A stretch of 64,000 nucleotides of DNA from Rhodalgimonas zhirmunskyi. Lineage in GTDB: Bacteria; Pseudomonadota; Alphaproteobacteria; Rhodobacterales; Rhodobacteraceae. Shown here piece by piece: positions 18,455 to 28,232 of this stretch (position 1 is the first letter of the stretch; every line of letters begins with the position of its first letter). The translations under genes were made by a program, and so were the position numbers. Location of the stretch: the NCBI GenBank assembly GCA_030848925.1, contig JANFFA010000002.1, positions 1 through 64,000 on the forward strand. The letters run 5' to 3'. Under the pieces are notes generated by a model, which had not been told where the DNA came from, made no database searches, and saw nothing but the letters and a program-made list of their open reading frames with translations.

Positions 18455-20098
18455 ATGTCGGAGATGCGCGACGCCGCAATGACTAGCAAAGCTTGGCCCT
18501 TTGAAGAGGCCCGCCGGGTTCTCAAACGCTATGAGAAGTCGGGGTCAGAAAAGGGTTACGTGCTGTTCGAAACCGGCTATGGCCCCTCCGGCCTGCCCCA
18601 TATCGGCACCTTCGGCGAGGTGCTGCGCACCACCATGATCCGCCGCGCCTTCGAGGTGATCTCGGACGTGCCCACGCGCCTGATCTGCTTTTCCGATGAC
18701 ATGGACGGCATGCGCAAGGTGCCCGGCAACGTCCCCAACCGCGAGATGCTGCAAGAGAACCTGCAAAAGCCGCTGACCTCGGTCCCCGATCCATTCGGTG
18801 AGTATCCCAGCTTTGGCGATCACAACAACGCCATGCTGCGCCGGTTCCTCGACACCTTCGGGTTCGAATACGAATTCTACTCGGCCACCGAATTCTACAA
18901 GTCGGGCCAGTTCGACGAAGTGCTGAAGCGCGCGGTCGAGAAATACGACGACATCATGAAAGTGATGCTCAAAAGCCTGCGTGAAGAGCGCCGGCAAACC
19001 TATTCGATCTTCCTGCCGATCCACCCGGAAACCGGCCGCGTGCTCTACGTGCCGATGAAAGAGGTGAACGCCACCGATTACACCATCACCTTCGACGACG
19101 AAGACGGCCGCGAGTGGACCCTTCCCGTCACCGGCGGGCAGGTCAAACTGCAATGGAAGCCCGACTTCGGCGCGCGCTGGGCCGCGCTCGACGTGGATTT
19201 CGAAATGTATGGCAAAGATCACAGCACCAATACGCCAATCTACGACGCCATCTGCCGCATCCTTGGCACCCCCGCGCCCGAACATTTCACCTACGAATTG
19301 TTCCTCGACGACAAGGGCCAGAAGATTTCCAAATCGAGCGGCAACGGCATCTCGATCGATGAATGGCTCAGCTACGCCTCGACCGAAAGCCTCAGCTATT
19401 TCATGTATCAAAAGCCGAAAACGGCGAAGCGGCTCTATTTCGACGTGATCCCGCGCGCGATGGATGAATATCACCAGCAGCTGCGCGCCTATCCCGGTCA
19501 GGACGAGACGCAAAAGCTTAACAACCCGGTCTATCACATCCACTCGGGCGATGTGCCCGCGTCGGACATGGTCGTGCCGTTCTCGATGCTGCTCAACCTT
19601 GCCTCGGCCTCTTCGGCGCATGACAAGGATGTGCTCTGGGGCTTCATCTCGAAATACGCCCCCGATGCCACGCCCGAAACCCATCCGGGCCTTGATGCCG
19701 CCGCCGGTTACGCCGTGCGCTACTTCAACGATTTCGTGAAACCCGAAAAGGTGTTCCGCGCCCCCACCGATCAGGAACGCGCCGCGCTGCAAGACCTGCG
19801 CGCCGCCTTCCTCGACGGCAATGTCGCGCTGGCCCAGATCGCCAAGAAGAACGCCGCCGAAGGCAAGGACGACGCCCTGCCCGAGGTCGATTTCTCCAGC
19901 GAGGATTTCCTTCAATCCATCGTCTTTGCCGTCGGCAAGAACCACGGGTTCGAACCGCTGCGCGACTGGTTCAAGGCGATTTACGAGGTGCTCTTGGGCG
20001 CGTCCCAAGGCCCCCGTTTCGGCGGCTTCGCGGCGCTCTACGGCGTGCCGGAAACCGTCGCCCTGATTGATCGCGCCTTGGCTGGCGAACTCGTCTGA
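18455..20098 (+). CDS. lysS: Lysyl-tRNA synthetase, class I
   Basis: It charges tRNA-Lys with lysine using the rarer Rossmann-fold (class I) enzyme found in archaea and alphaproteobacteria. The 547-residue protein has the HIGH-type signature HIGT (49-52) in [14 protein letters not shown] and the KMSKS-type signature KISKSSGNG. The lower-copy class II enzyme is not in the window. A second in-frame ATG eight codons on is possible; the first is kept. Confidence 0.97.
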   Translation: MSEMRDAAMTSKAWPFEEARRVLKRYEKSGSEKGYVLFETGYGPSGLPHIGTFGEVLRTTMIRRAFEVISDVPTRLICFSDDMDGMRKVPGNVPNREMLQENLQKPLTSVPDPFGEYPSFGDHNNAMLRRFLDTFGFEYEFYSATEFYKSGQFDEVLKRAVEKYDDIMKVMLKSLREERRQTYSIFLPIHPETGRVLYVPMKEVNATDYTITFDDEDGREWTLPVTGGQVKLQWKPDFGARWAALDVDFEMYGKDHSTNTPIYDAICRILGTPAPEHFTYELFLDDKGQKISKSSGNGISIDEWLSYASTESLSYFMYQKPKTAKRLYFDVIPRAMDEYHQQLRAYPGQDETQKLNNPVYHIHSGDVPASDMVVPFSMLLNLASASSAHDKDVLWGFISKYAPDATPETHPGLDAAAGYAVRYFNDFVKPEKVFRAPTDQERAALQDLRAAFLDGNVALAQIAKKNAAEGKDDALPEVDFSSEDFLQSIVFAVGKNHGFEPLRDWFKAIYEVLLGASQGPRFGGFAALYGVPETVALIDRALAGELV

Positions 20099-20166
20099 CT
20101 GAACTTGGGCCGCGGGGGTTTCCCCAAGGCTTGACGCATGGCCGGGGCAGGCGCAGGCTTGCCCCG

Positions 20167-20895
20167 ATGACAACTGGATACGAACCCCTCAACACGCTGA
20201 AACCCGTCGCACCCGATATCTGGGTGATCGACGGCCCGGCAATCCGCTTCTACGGCATGCCCTTTTCCACCCGCGCCACGGTGGTGCGGCTGGAAAACGG
20301 TGCGCTCTGGGTCCACTCCCCCACCCACCTGACAGAAGACCTGCGCGCCGAACTGGCCGCCCTCGGCCCCGTTGCGCACTTGATCGCGCCCAACTGGATT
20401 CACTACGCCCACATCCAAAGCTGGCAGGCCGCCTTTCCGCAGGCGCGCGCCTGGGCCGCGCCCGGCGTCGCGGACCGCGCAGCCAAGCACGGCCTGATCC
20501 TCGCTTTCGATCACGAACTCTGCCCCCGCGCCGAAGATCCGTGGCAGGGCCAGATCGAGCAGATGATCGTGCCCGGCAGCAAGATCCACCGCGAGGCGGT
20601 GTTCTTTCACCGCGCCAGCCGTACCCTGATCCTCACCGACCTGATCGAGAATTTCGAACCCCGAAAGCTGCCCTTCTGGATGCGCCCGCTGATCTGGCTG
20701 GGCGGCATCGCCGATCCCGACGGGCAAATGCCCCGCGATATGCGCATGACCTTCGTGCGCCACCGCGATGCTCTGCGCGACGCGATTGAACAGATGCTCG
20801 CTTGGGGCCCCGAGCGCGTGATCCTCGCCCATGGTCGCTGGTTCCGCGAAAACGGCGCCGAAGAATTGCGCCGCGCCTTTCGTTGGCTGTGGTAA
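20167..20895 (+). CDS. DUF4336 protein, metallo-beta-lactamase-like shape
   Basis: A 242-residue soluble protein that opens MTTGYEPLNTLKPVAPDIWVIDGP and resembles DUF4336, a family related in outline to metallo-beta-lactamase folds but with an incomplete metal site. Recognisable parts are PTHLTEDL, NWIHYAHI and the C-terminal LAHGRWFREN. The role is unknown. The start at 20167 follows a weak ribosome site; an upstream in-frame start is unlikely. It stands between lysS and a small secreted protein. Confidence 0.75.
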   Translation: MTTGYEPLNTLKPVAPDIWVIDGPAIRFYGMPFSTRATVVRLENGALWVHSPTHLTEDLRAELAALGPVAHLIAPNWIHYAHIQSWQAAFPQARAWAAPGVADRAAKHGLILAFDHELCPRAEDPWQGQIEQMIVPGSKIHREAVFFHRASRTLILTDLIENFEPRKLPFWMRPLIWLGGIADPDGQMPRDMRMTFVRHRDALRDAIEQMLAWGPERVILAHGRWFRENGAEELRRAFRWLW

Positions 20896-20957
20896 GCTAT
20901 TTCTGATCCATCCCCCATTCCCCTGCGTAATGCAGAATAGAAAAGAGGGAAGTGACC

Positions 20958-21386
20958 ATGAAACAGCTCATTCTCGTTGTTTTGATTCTCGTCGGCCTCG
21001 GCGTCAAGAATGTCCGCGCCGAAGGCGACACGCCCGGCATGCAACCACGCAACGCGATGGAACAGGCAATCGCGGGCCAGATCGCCGCTTTCCGCGCCGA
21101 TGATTTCGCCACCGCCTTCGCCTTTGCCGCACCCAAGATCCAAGGCGCGTTCGGCGATGCCGCCAATTTCGGCGCGATGGTGCGGGGTGGCTATTCGGTG
21201 ATGCTCAACCCCGCCGACATGCAATTCCTTGCCCGCCGGGTCGAGGGCGGCATCCTGTGGCAGCGCGTGCTTTACCGCGACATCCACGGCGGCATCCATA
21301 TCTTCGATTATGAAATGATCGAAGGCGTAAACGGCTGGCTAATCGGCGCCGTCGTGCCGGTGGCGCAGCCCAAGGTTTCGGCCTGA
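20958..21386 (+). CDS. Small secreted DUF4864-like protein
   Basis: A 142-residue product with a signal peptide (about 1-21, ending VRA) and a body with the cystatin-like outline of DUF4864 (AIAGQIAAFRADDFATAFAFAAP...). A GTG two codons upstream (20952) is possible, but ATG 20958 lies better behind AGAGGGAAG. Function is unknown; it is likely periplasmic. Confidence 0.75.
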   Translation: MKQLILVVLILVGLGVKNVRAEGDTPGMQPRNAMEQAIAGQIAAFRADDFATAFAFAAPKIQGAFGDAANFGAMVRGGYSVMLNPADMQFLARRVEGGILWQRVLYRDIHGGIHIFDYEMIEGVNGWLIGAVVPVAQPKVSA

Positions 21387-21397
21387 GAACTGGGCCC

Positions 21398-21901
21398 TCA
21401 GGCGTCTGGCTCAAGCCCCTGCTTCATCTCGTCCAGCGCGAAATTCAGGTCATTAAACAACTGTTTTCGCTCGTCTTCCGACAGGAAGCGCCCGATTTCC
21501 ACCTCGCGCCCATTGCCCGACAGCGTCACGTAATTCGCCACCGGCCCCTCACTGCGGTAAAGCTCGCTGCGCACCCAATAGGTGTTGCACCGCCATTCCT
21601 TGACCGCGCCCTTGCGCGGCTGGTGCACCAGAACCGTCTCCTCGGGGGTGATGGTCAACTGCTCCAGCGTCTCGGCGGTCTTGTAAGTATGCTCCAACGC
21701 CCACCACAGCCCCGCCACGGCGGCCAGAACAAAGGGCAGCATCCCCCACAGGAACACCGTACCCAACAACCCGTAAAGCGGCACGGTGATCAGCGTGAAC
21801 GCCATCAGGATGATCGCCGCGAACCCACGGCGCGGCAGTGACCGGAACGGCCACAACGTCACCTGCCGCTTGTTCACCGCATTCGACCAGCGCACCGGCA
21901 T
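21398..21901 (-). CDS. DUF2244 membrane protein
   Basis: The 167-residue protein has two hydrophobic segments (about 26-46 and 48-68) followed by a soluble domain with TPEETVLVHQPRK, as in DUF2244, a family common beside cytochrome oxidase genes. Its start overlaps the stop of the upstream membrane gene (ATGA). The gene is the last of a leftward group beginning at ctaD, so a role in respiratory-chain assembly is a fair guess but not shown. Confidence 0.82.
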   Translation of the reverse strand: MPVRWSNAVNKRQVTLWPFRSLPRRGFAAIILMAFTLITVPLYGLLGTVFLWGMLPFVLAAVAGLWWALEHTYKTAETLEQLTITPEETVLVHQPRKGAVKEWRCNTYWVRSELYRSEGPVANYVTLSGNGREVEIGRFLSEDERKQLFNDLNFALDEMKQGLEPDA

Positions 21902-22467
21902 CAGTCGCCCTCCCCTGCCGGGCCACCCGCCCGGCGCAACAGTGACACGAGGAACTGCCCGGCCAGCATCGCCAACGAAAACGCCAATGCCAGCGACAGC
22001 ACCGATCCCACTGACGTGGCCAACGGCGTCGGCGCGGCGGCACTTCCGGCCGAAAGCTTCTGCAAGGTCCATGCCAGCGGCAGGGCCACCACCGGCAGGC
22101 TCAGCATCCGCACCAGCTGGGGATAGAACAGCGCCCCAAGCGCGGCCTGCAACGCCAGAACCCCCGCCCCGCCCAGCAGGATCATCCCGCTGAACCCGAC
22201 GAACCCGGTGCTCAGCGATTTCGCCATTTCCGGCGGTATGTCCTGCGGCGTCTGCCCATCGGCGGGCAACATGCTGGTATCCAGGCCAAGCGCGAACCCA
22301 AGCAACATCGGTAACGCCAGCAACAGCCAAAGCCGCGCCGGGGCTTCGCGTTGCCGGATCAGCACCACCGCCAACAGCGTCAACAACGGCGCGAACCCGT
22401 CCGCCGGGGTCAGGGCGAAAATCTCGGGCGGCGGATCGGTGATCCAGAAGGTGCGACTTTCAAACAT
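21901..22467 (-). CDS. Polytopic membrane protein near ctaD
   Basis: A 188-residue hydrophobic protein with four or five predicted membrane segments. ATG 22467 (MFESRTFWITDPP) is taken as the start; an in-frame TTG at 22476 would add three residues. It overlaps the DUF2244 gene as ATGA and lies 80 bp downstream of ctaD, past a hairpin. I do not recognise a named family. Location suggests a respiration-linked role. Confidence 0.7.
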   Translation of the reverse strand: MFESRTFWITDPPPEIFALTPADGFAPLLTLLAVVLIRQREAPARLWLLLALPMLLGFALGLDTSMLPADGQTPQDIPPEMAKSLSTGFVGFSGMILLGGAGVLALQAALGALFYPQLVRMLSLPVVALPLAWTLQKLSAGSAAAPTPLATSVGSVLSLALAFSLAMLAGQFLVSLLRRAGGPAGEGD

Positions 22468-22492
22468 TCGGGGCAAACCCAGTCGGGAAAGG

Positions 22493-22518
22493 AAAAGGGC
22501 CCCGGTTTCCCGGAGCCC
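22493..22518 (-). terminator. Terminator downstream of ctaD
   Basis: On the minus strand GGCTCCGG-GAAA-CCGGGGCC (22517 to 22498, one G.U pair) is followed by TTTT. It may be partial, with read-through to the membrane genes beyond. Confidence 0.6.
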
Positions 22519-22547
22519 TGTTCGCGCGTTATCTGATCAGGGCGCGG

Positions 22548-24236
22548 CTAGTGTGCGTGGCCCTTGTCCCAATCCTCGCGTTTGGGAAGCTGCTCGAACG
22601 TGTGCTCGGGCGGCGGCGAGGGCAGGGTCCATTCCAGCGTATCCGCGTATTCGTTCCAGTAGTTGTTTTCGGTCACGCGGGCACCACGGAACAGCGCATA
22701 GAACACGATCGCAAAGAACAAGATGAACGAAGCGAAGGACAGCAGAGCGCCCCAGCTGGAGATGTAGTTCCAGTAGCCGAAGGCCTCCGGATAGTCGATG
22801 TAGCGGCGCGGCATGCCCTGACGACCAAGGAAGTGCTGCGGGAAGAAGGTCAGGTTCACGCCGATGAAGAACATCCAGAAGTGAATCTTGGCCCAGAATT
22901 CCGAATACTGCCGACCCGTCATCTTGCCGAACCAGAAGTAGACCCCGGCAAAGATGGTAAAGGCCGCACCCATCGACATGGTATAGTGGAAGTGCGCCAC
23001 GACGTAATAGGTGTCGTGATAGGCCCGGTCCACGCCCGCTTGGGACAGGACAACGCCGGTCACGCCGCCGATGGTGAACAGGATCAGGAAGCCGAAGCCG
23101 AACAGCATCGGCGCCTTGAACTCAACCGAGCCGCCCCACATCGTCGCGATCCAGCTGAACACTTTCACACCGGTCGGCACCGCGATGACCATCGTCGCCA
23201 ACATGAAGTAGCTCTGCTGGCTCAGCGACAGGCCCACGGTGTACATGTGGTGCGCCCACACGACGAAGCCGATGCCGCCGATCGCGATGATCGCCCAGAC
23301 CATCGGCAGGTAACCGAAGACCGGCTTGCGCGAGAAGGTGGCGAAGACATGAGAGATCAGGCCGAACCCGGGCAGGATCACGATGTACACTTCCGGGTGG
23401 CCAAAGAACCACAGGATGTGCTGGTAGAGGATCGGATCCCCGCCGCCCGACGGATCAAAGAACGTCGTGCCGAAGTTCCGGTCGGTCAGCAGCATGGTGA
23501 TCGCACCCGCCAGAACCGGCAGCGCCAGAAGGATCAGCCACGCGGTGACAAAGATCGACCAGGCGAACAGCGGCACCTTGAACAGGGTCATGCCCGGGGC
23601 ACGCATGTTCAGGAAGGTCGTGATCATGTTGATCGCACCAAGGATCGAGCTGGCGCCCGAAACGTGCACGGCAAAGATGGCAAGGTCCATGGACATGCCG
23701 CCCTCGACCACCGACAGCGGCGGATAGAGAACCCAGCCAACCCCCGAGCCCGAGGCCTGCGAGCCATCGGCCCACGTCCCCCCGCCGGGGGCGAACATCG
23801 AGGCCACGCCCAGCGCGACACCTGCGACATACATCCAGAAGCTGAGGTTGTTCATCCGCGGGAACGCCATGTCCGGCGCGCCAATCTGAAGCGGCATGAA
23901 GTAGTTACCGAAGCCGCCGAACAGCGCCGGAATAACCACGAAGAACATCATCAGAACGCCGTGATAGGTGATCATCACGTTCCAAAGATGCCCGTTCGGC
24001 GTACATGTTTCCGGCGTCGAGAAGAGATAGAACCCTTCCATGCACATGTGCTGCACACCCGGGTACATCAGTTCGATTCGCATGAAGACCGTGAGAATCA
24101 CGGCGATCAGACCCGTCAGGGCCGAGACAATCAGGTAAAGAAGCCCGATGTCCTTGTGGTTGGTCGACATGAACCAGCGGGTAAAGAAACCGCGGTTGTC
24201 TTCATGTTCGTGCCCGTGGATGGCTGCGTCTGCCAT
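22548..24236 (-). CDS. ctaD: Cytochrome c oxidase subunit I (aa3 type)
   Basis: This is the catalytic subunit that reduces O2 to water and pumps protons, with heme a, heme a3 and CuB. The 562-residue protein shows the CuB/crosslink region [13 protein letters not shown], the HHMYTVG pair and the heme-ligand region [10 protein letters not shown]. Start 24236 ([11 protein letters not shown]) follows GAGGAGGCGACCCAAC; an earlier ATG (24293) has no ribosome site. Subunits II and III are not adjacent, as is usual for ctaD in this family. A perfect FNR-type box lies 110 bp upstream. Confidence 0.97.
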   Translation of the reverse strand: MADAAIHGHEHEDNRGFFTRWFMSTNHKDIGLLYLIVSALTGLIAVILTVFMRIELMYPGVQHMCMEGFYLFSTPETCTPNGHLWNVMITYHGVLMMFFVVIPALFGGFGNYFMPLQIGAPDMAFPRMNNLSFWMYVAGVALGVASMFAPGGGTWADGSQASGSGVGWVLYPPLSVVEGGMSMDLAIFAVHVSGASSILGAINMITTFLNMRAPGMTLFKVPLFAWSIFVTAWLILLALPVLAGAITMLLTDRNFGTTFFDPSGGGDPILYQHILWFFGHPEVYIVILPGFGLISHVFATFSRKPVFGYLPMVWAIIAIGGIGFVVWAHHMYTVGLSLSQQSYFMLATMVIAVPTGVKVFSWIATMWGGSVEFKAPMLFGFGFLILFTIGGVTGVVLSQAGVDRAYHDTYYVVAHFHYTMSMGAAFTIFAGVYFWFGKMTGRQYSEFWAKIHFWMFFIGVNLTFFPQHFLGRQGMPRRYIDYPEAFGYWNYISSWGALLSFASFILFFAIVFYALFRGARVTENNYWNEYADTLEWTLPSPPPEHTFEQLPKREDWDKGHAH

Positions 24237-24344
24237 GTTGGGTCGCCTCCTCGTTTCGAATGCTTGGCGCGCGGCGGTTCTCAATCCGCGCATTTATCCA
24301 ATGCCGTTTTTAGAATGTGCATGCCCCCGGGGCAACGGTGAAAC

Positions 24345-24358
24345 TTGATCTGGATCAA
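24345..24358 (-). promoter_or_regulatory. Perfect FnrL-type box upstream of ctaD
   Basis: TTGATCTGGATCAA matches TTGAT-N4-ATCAA on both halves. It sits about 110 bp before the ctaD start. In this group FnrL generally represses aa3 oxidase when oxygen is low. Confidence 0.75.
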
Positions 24359-24440
24359 ATTATTTTGTCGCACCCCCACCGGAGGGTTGGCCTGAAAAAC
24401 AAGGAAATGCAGGGTTTTAATACGCATCTGTCGCGCATGA

Positions 24441-24467
24441 AAAACGGGGGGCAAGGCCCCCCGTTTT
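24441..24467 (-). terminator. Terminator downstream of the cytochrome c gene
   Basis: A 12-bp stem (24441-24452 with 24456-24467, A/G-rich arm against C/T-rich arm) with an AAG loop and T residues at the leftward end serves the gene that ends at 24513. Confidence 0.8.
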
Positions 24468-24512
24468 CTGATTCTCGGCTGATTCCCTCTCGGAAACCTG
24501 CAAACGGTCCGA

Positions 24513-24938
24513 TTACTCGGAGGCCGCCTCGGGTGCCGGGAAGGTGGCAAGATAGGCCGCCACGTCTTCGCCGCCCTTCTTGAGCTTGTAGGTCATCTTG
24601 GTCTTGGCGGGCCAGCCGTGGTGATCGTTGTATTTCTTCGGATCCACAACGTATTCGGCAAGCGCTTCCTCGGTCCAGACGAAGCCAGCTTCGGCAGCAG
24701 CCTGCAGGCCGTCACCGTATTTGAAATCTTCGACAGAGCCAGCAACGCGGCCAATCACGCCGTAAAGGTTCGGGCCGGTCTTGCCGCCCTTCATGATCTC
24801 ATCGCCATCGGGCGACACGATCATGTGGCAGGCTTTACACTTCTTGAAGGTCTTTTCGCCCTTGTCGGCATCGCCTTCGGCTTGGGCCATCGTCGCAAGC
24901 GCCAGAAGCGCCGCGGTGGTGGTCAGAACGGTTTTCAT
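24513..24938 (-). CDS. cycA: Periplasmic cytochrome c2/c550
   Basis: A soluble electron carrier between the bc1 complex and oxidases. The 141-residue precursor has a signal peptide (1-20, AQA-EGD), one heme site CKACH (34-38), the TGPNLYGVIGRVAG stretch typical of cytochrome c2/c550 and the Met ligand in KTKMTYKLKK. It lies directly upstream of ctaD's promoter region and has its own terminator. It resembles Paracoccus c550 and Rhodobacter c2. Confidence 0.93.
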   Translation of the reverse strand: MKTVLTTTAALLALATMAQAEGDADKGEKTFKKCKACHMIVSPDGDEIMKGGKTGPNLYGVIGRVAGSVEDFKYGDGLQAAAEAGFVWTEEALAEYVVDPKKYNDHHGWPAKTKMTYKLKKGGEDVAAYLATFPAPEAASE

Positions 24939-25038
24939 TAGCTACCTCTCCTCAGGATTGGCTATGGGTTTGTCCACGCCTTGATATACGAAAAAATGAA
25001 TAGCTTACAAGCAATCTGTAATGGATGATTTGTCGCAT

Positions 25039-25052
25039 TTGCGTCAGATCAA
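25039..25052 (-). promoter_or_regulatory. Near-consensus FNR-type box upstream of cycA
   Basis: TTGCGTCAGATCAA keeps one perfect half (ATCAA) and three of five in the other. It lies about 100 bp before the cycA start, inside the gap to convergent lipB. Confidence 0.5.
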
Positions 25053-25104
25053 GGCACGCGGACAGCCTGTCGGCTAATGGCGCGCGACCCCGGCTTTCGC
25101 GCCG

Positions 25105-25755
25105 TCAGTGTCCAAAAACACCCGCAAATGTTTGCTGCAAGGCCACGTCGAGGTCATCCATCGTCACCGGCAGCCCCAGATCGACAAGGCTCGTCACCCC
25201 GTGCTCCGATATGCCGCAGGGCACGATTCCCGTAAAATGCGACAGGTCCGGATCGACGTTGATCGAGATGCCGTGAAAGCTCACCCATTTGCGCAACCGG
25301 ATGCCGATCGCCGCGATCTTGTCCTCGCGCGGGCTGCCATCCGCCAGCGGCGGCTTTTCCGGCCGCGTCACCCAAACCCCGACCCGGCCTTCGCGAATTT
25401 CGCCACGCACGTTGAACCGCTCCAGCGTCGCGATCACCCATTCCTCAAGCTGCTGCACGAAGCGGCGCACGTCATGGCCACGCTTGCCCACGTCGAGCAT
25501 CACGTAAATCACCCGCTGCCCCGGACCGTGATAGGTATACTGCCCACCGCGCCGCGTCTCGTGCACCGGAAACCGGTCCGGATCAGTCAGGTCCGCAGGT
25601 TTGGCCGAGGTGCCAGCGGTATAAAGCGGCGGATGCTCGACCAGCCAGATCAGCTCATCCGCCCTGCCCTCGGCAATCGCGGTGGCCCGCGCCTCCATGA
25701 AATCGACGGCCTCGTCATAGCCGGTCAACCCGTCCGTGATGATCCATTCCACCAT
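25105..25755 (-). CDS. lipB: Octanoyl-ACP:protein transferase (lipoate synthesis)
   Basis: LipB moves octanoyl from ACP onto lipoyl domains as the first step of lipoate assembly. The 216-residue protein holds the [11 protein letters not shown] substrate loop, the conserved lysine segment [17 protein letters not shown] and the catalytic cysteine in [14 protein letters not shown]. Length and motifs are standard. lipA is not in the window. It is divergent from the lipid-kinase-like gene. Confidence 0.96.
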   Translation of the reverse strand: MVEWIITDGLTGYDEAVDFMEARATAIAEGRADELIWLVEHPPLYTAGTSAKPADLTDPDRFPVHETRRGGQYTYHGPGQRVIYVMLDVGKRGHDVRRFVQQLEEWVIATLERFNVRGEIREGRVGVWVTRPEKPPLADGSPREDKIAAIGIRLRKWVSFHGISINVDPDLSHFTGIVPCGISEHGVTSLVDLGLPVTMDDLDVALQQTFAGVFGH

Positions 25756-25909
25756 GCAAGGCCCTTTCGAATCCGATGACCGTAGTCACGGAAATGTTTG
25801 GCAACTGGTTACGGAAACCGCTCGCGAAATGGAACCCATCGCGCGGCCCGTCTGTTGGTTCCCCGTAAACAAGACACGTCACCTGCAACATAGGCCCCGA
25901 GCAAACAAC

Positions 25910-26890
25910 ATGCGCGATATGGACAGCACAGACATGGATTTTCAGGCCGGCCCCGCCCGCAAACGGGCGGCGATGCTGCGCGATGTCTGCGTGCTGCTCA
26001 ACGGCGCGTCCGGCAATTCCGAAACCGGCGAGATGCGCCGCCGCATCGCCATGCGCTTTTCCGATCACGGTGTCACCGCCGCGATCCGCGTGATCGACGG
26101 GCCGCAGATAGAAAAAGCCACCCATGACGCCGTGGCCGAAGGTTTCAACATCGTGGTCGCCGCCGGTGGCGATGGCACCATATCCGGCGTCGCGGGCGCC
26201 TTGGCGCAAAGCGGATGCGCCCTTGGTGTGCTGCCGCTTGGCACGTTCAACTTCGTGGCGCGCGGCTTTTCCATCCCCGAAAACGTCGAAGACGCGGTCG
26301 ATGTGATCGCCGCTGGCCATACCGCCGATTTCCCGCTGGGCGAGGTCAACGATCAGGTTTTCCTCAACAACGCCAGCCTTGGCCTCTACCCCCACATCCT
26401 GAAGGAACGCGAAGGCACCTATAACCGATTCGGGCGCAGCCGGATCGCGGCGCACTGGTCGGTTCTCAAAAGCTTTCTCAAGTTCCGCGAACCCCTGCGC
26501 ATGAAAGTCATCGTCGATGGCAAAGAGCGACGCCGCAAGACCCCGCTCGCCTTCATCGGGCGCAGCGCCTTCCAACTCGATCACTACGGCCTCAGCGGCG
26601 CCGAGGCCGTGCGTGACGGCAACTTCGCCCTGATCCTCGCCCCCGACAGCTCCCGCTGGAAACTGTTCGCGCGCGCCATCCGCCTTGCCCGCAAGGGCAC
26701 CGTTCCCAGTGATTTCGAACTGATCTCGGGGCGCGAGATCGTGATCAAGACCTCGCAACCCGATCAGACCATCGCCATGGATGGCGAACGCACCGACCTC
26801 ACCGGCCCGTTCCACTTCCGTTTGCACGATGACTGGCTCAAGGTGATCGTGCCCGAGGCCACCATCTCCGATGGCACCGCACAATCCTGA
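25910..26890 (+). CDS. Diacylglycerol-kinase-family (lipid/sphingosine kinase-like) protein
   Basis: The 326-residue protein has the DAGK catalytic fold: LLNGASGN near the start, the glycine-rich GGDGTISGVAGAL loop, and a C-terminal beta domain ending in MDGERTDLTGPF. Such enzymes phosphorylate diacylglycerol or related lipids in membrane turnover. Of the in-frame starts, 25910 (MRDMDSTDMDF) is the most plausible; no strong ribosome site exists for any. The next gene begins 18 bp downstream, so the two may be co-transcribed. Confidence 0.85.
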   Translation: MRDMDSTDMDFQAGPARKRAAMLRDVCVLLNGASGNSETGEMRRRIAMRFSDHGVTAAIRVIDGPQIEKATHDAVAEGFNIVVAAGGDGTISGVAGALAQSGCALGVLPLGTFNFVARGFSIPENVEDAVDVIAAGHTADFPLGEVNDQVFLNNASLGLYPHILKEREGTYNRFGRSRIAAHWSVLKSFLKFREPLRMKVIVDGKERRRKTPLAFIGRSAFQLDHYGLSGAEAVRDGNFALILAPDSSRWKLFARAIRLARKGTVPSDFELISGREIVIKTSQPDQTIAMDGERTDLTGPFHFRLHDDWLKVIVPEATISDGTAQS

Positions 26891-26908
26891 GGCCGCCCAG
26901 AAACCGAC

Positions 26909-27814
26909 ATGACAGCAACCCGCATCCTTCACATCTCGGATCTGCATTTTGGCCGCGACCGCCCCGAACTGGCTGCGCCGCTGCTGTCCTTCATCGCCGA
27001 GGCCACCCCCGATCTGGTCGTCATCTCCGGCGATCTGACCCAGCGCGCCCGCCCCGCCCAATTCAAAGAGGCCCGCGCCTTCCTCAACCGGATCGAGGCC
27101 GAAACCCTCGTCGTGCCCGGCAATCACGATATTCCGTTACACCGGCCCTTTATCCGGCTGTTCCGCCCCTTTTCACGCTATAAACGCTGGATTTCCCGCG
27201 ACCTCGAACCTTGCCGCGAAGTCGGTGAGGTGGGCGTGATCGGCGTCAACACCGTTGATGCCTACGCCTGGCAGCGCGGCCGCTTCCGCAAACGCAGCCT
27301 GCGCAAGGTCTGCGATTTCGCGCTCGCCCGCGAGGACCGGATCGAACTGGTCGTCGCGCATCACCCGATGGAAAACCCCGAAGACAGCCACAAGCGCGCC
27401 ATGCGCGGCGCGGCGGCGGCCTTGGGCGAATTGCACCGCTGCGGCGCCGATATCGTGCTGTGCGGCCACCTGCACCACTGGCGCGCCGCGCCGCACCACG
27501 CCGCCGCCGGCGTGCTGCTGATCCAGGCCGGCACCGGTCTCAGCACCCGCACCCGGGGCGAGGCCAACGATCTCAACCTGATCGACATCTCGGGCGAATG
27601 CGTCGACGTCACCCGCCATATCGCGGACGAGGCAACCGGCACCTTCACCCCCGCCGAACATGTCACCTTCACGCGCGACAGCGGCTTCTGGCAGGCCGTT
27701 CAAGCCCGCCGCATCGCCCCCGGCGAACCCCGGCTCACTTCGGCGGACGGCACGACAGGTCCGCCCACCGAAACACCCACCGGCTCACGTCCCCCACCGG
27801 CTCGCATCGCCTGA
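26909..27814 (+). CDS. Calcineurin-type metallophosphoesterase
   Basis: A 301-residue cytosolic phosphoesterase. The metal-ligand series is complete: ISDLHFG, SGDLTQ, GNHD, AHHP and CGHLHHW. Similar proteins hydrolyse cyclic nucleotides or lipid pyrophosphates; the substrate cannot be read here. It follows the lipid-kinase-like gene closely, which hints at lipid or signal turnover. The last 30 residues are Pro/Thr-rich and probably disordered. Confidence 0.92.
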   Translation: MTATRILHISDLHFGRDRPELAAPLLSFIAEATPDLVVISGDLTQRARPAQFKEARAFLNRIEAETLVVPGNHDIPLHRPFIRLFRPFSRYKRWISRDLEPCREVGEVGVIGVNTVDAYAWQRGRFRKRSLRKVCDFALAREDRIELVVAHHPMENPEDSHKRAMRGAAAALGELHRCGADIVLCGHLHHWRAAPHHAAAGVLLIQAGTGLSTRTRGEANDLNLIDISGECVDVTRHIADEATGTFTPAEHVTFTRDSGFWQAVQARRIAPGEPRLTSADGTTGPPTETPTGSRPPPARIA

Positions 27815-27910
27815 TCCCCGGACCTGCAAATTTTTGCTTTTCCAGCGCGTCTTCCCTCTTTTCATCCTGCGCGGCCTTCGCTATACGGCGCTTCACCTAC
27901 CTGATCACGT

Positions 27911-27997
27911 GCGGTCGTGGCGGAATTGGTAGACGCGCAGCGTTGAGGTCGCTGTGGGGTAACACCCGTGGAAGTTCGAGTCTTCTCGACCGCACCA
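27911..27997 (+). tRNA. tRNA-Leu (anticodon GAG)
   Basis: GCGGTCG starts the acceptor stem, the D-arm is GGCGGAATTGGTAGACGC, the anticodon loop is TTGAGGT, there is a long variable arm as in class II tRNAs, and the gene ends CGACCGCACCA. Confidence 0.97.
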
Positions 27998-28232
27998 AGA
28001 TCACCCCGTTGAGGGCAATAGGTTTCCGACACAGCACGACGAAATCCCCCTCCCGACACCCCAATCAGGATCAGGTTCAGGCCGCGCAGCCATTGTGTAA
28101 AGGTCGCACCGTGAAAACCCCTTCGCAACGTGAAAAAAGTGCTGAACAAGCCTCCCTGCCTAGTGCTTGTCAAAACAAGTCAGGCGGTCGCGCGATCTCT
28201 GCCGTCATCTACTCATCCGGCAACACCTCGGC

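Noticed and set aside
22551-24341. A 596-codon open frame opposite ctaD
   Set aside because: Antisense shadow rich in His, Arg and Gln, as expected from reversed membrane-protein codons.
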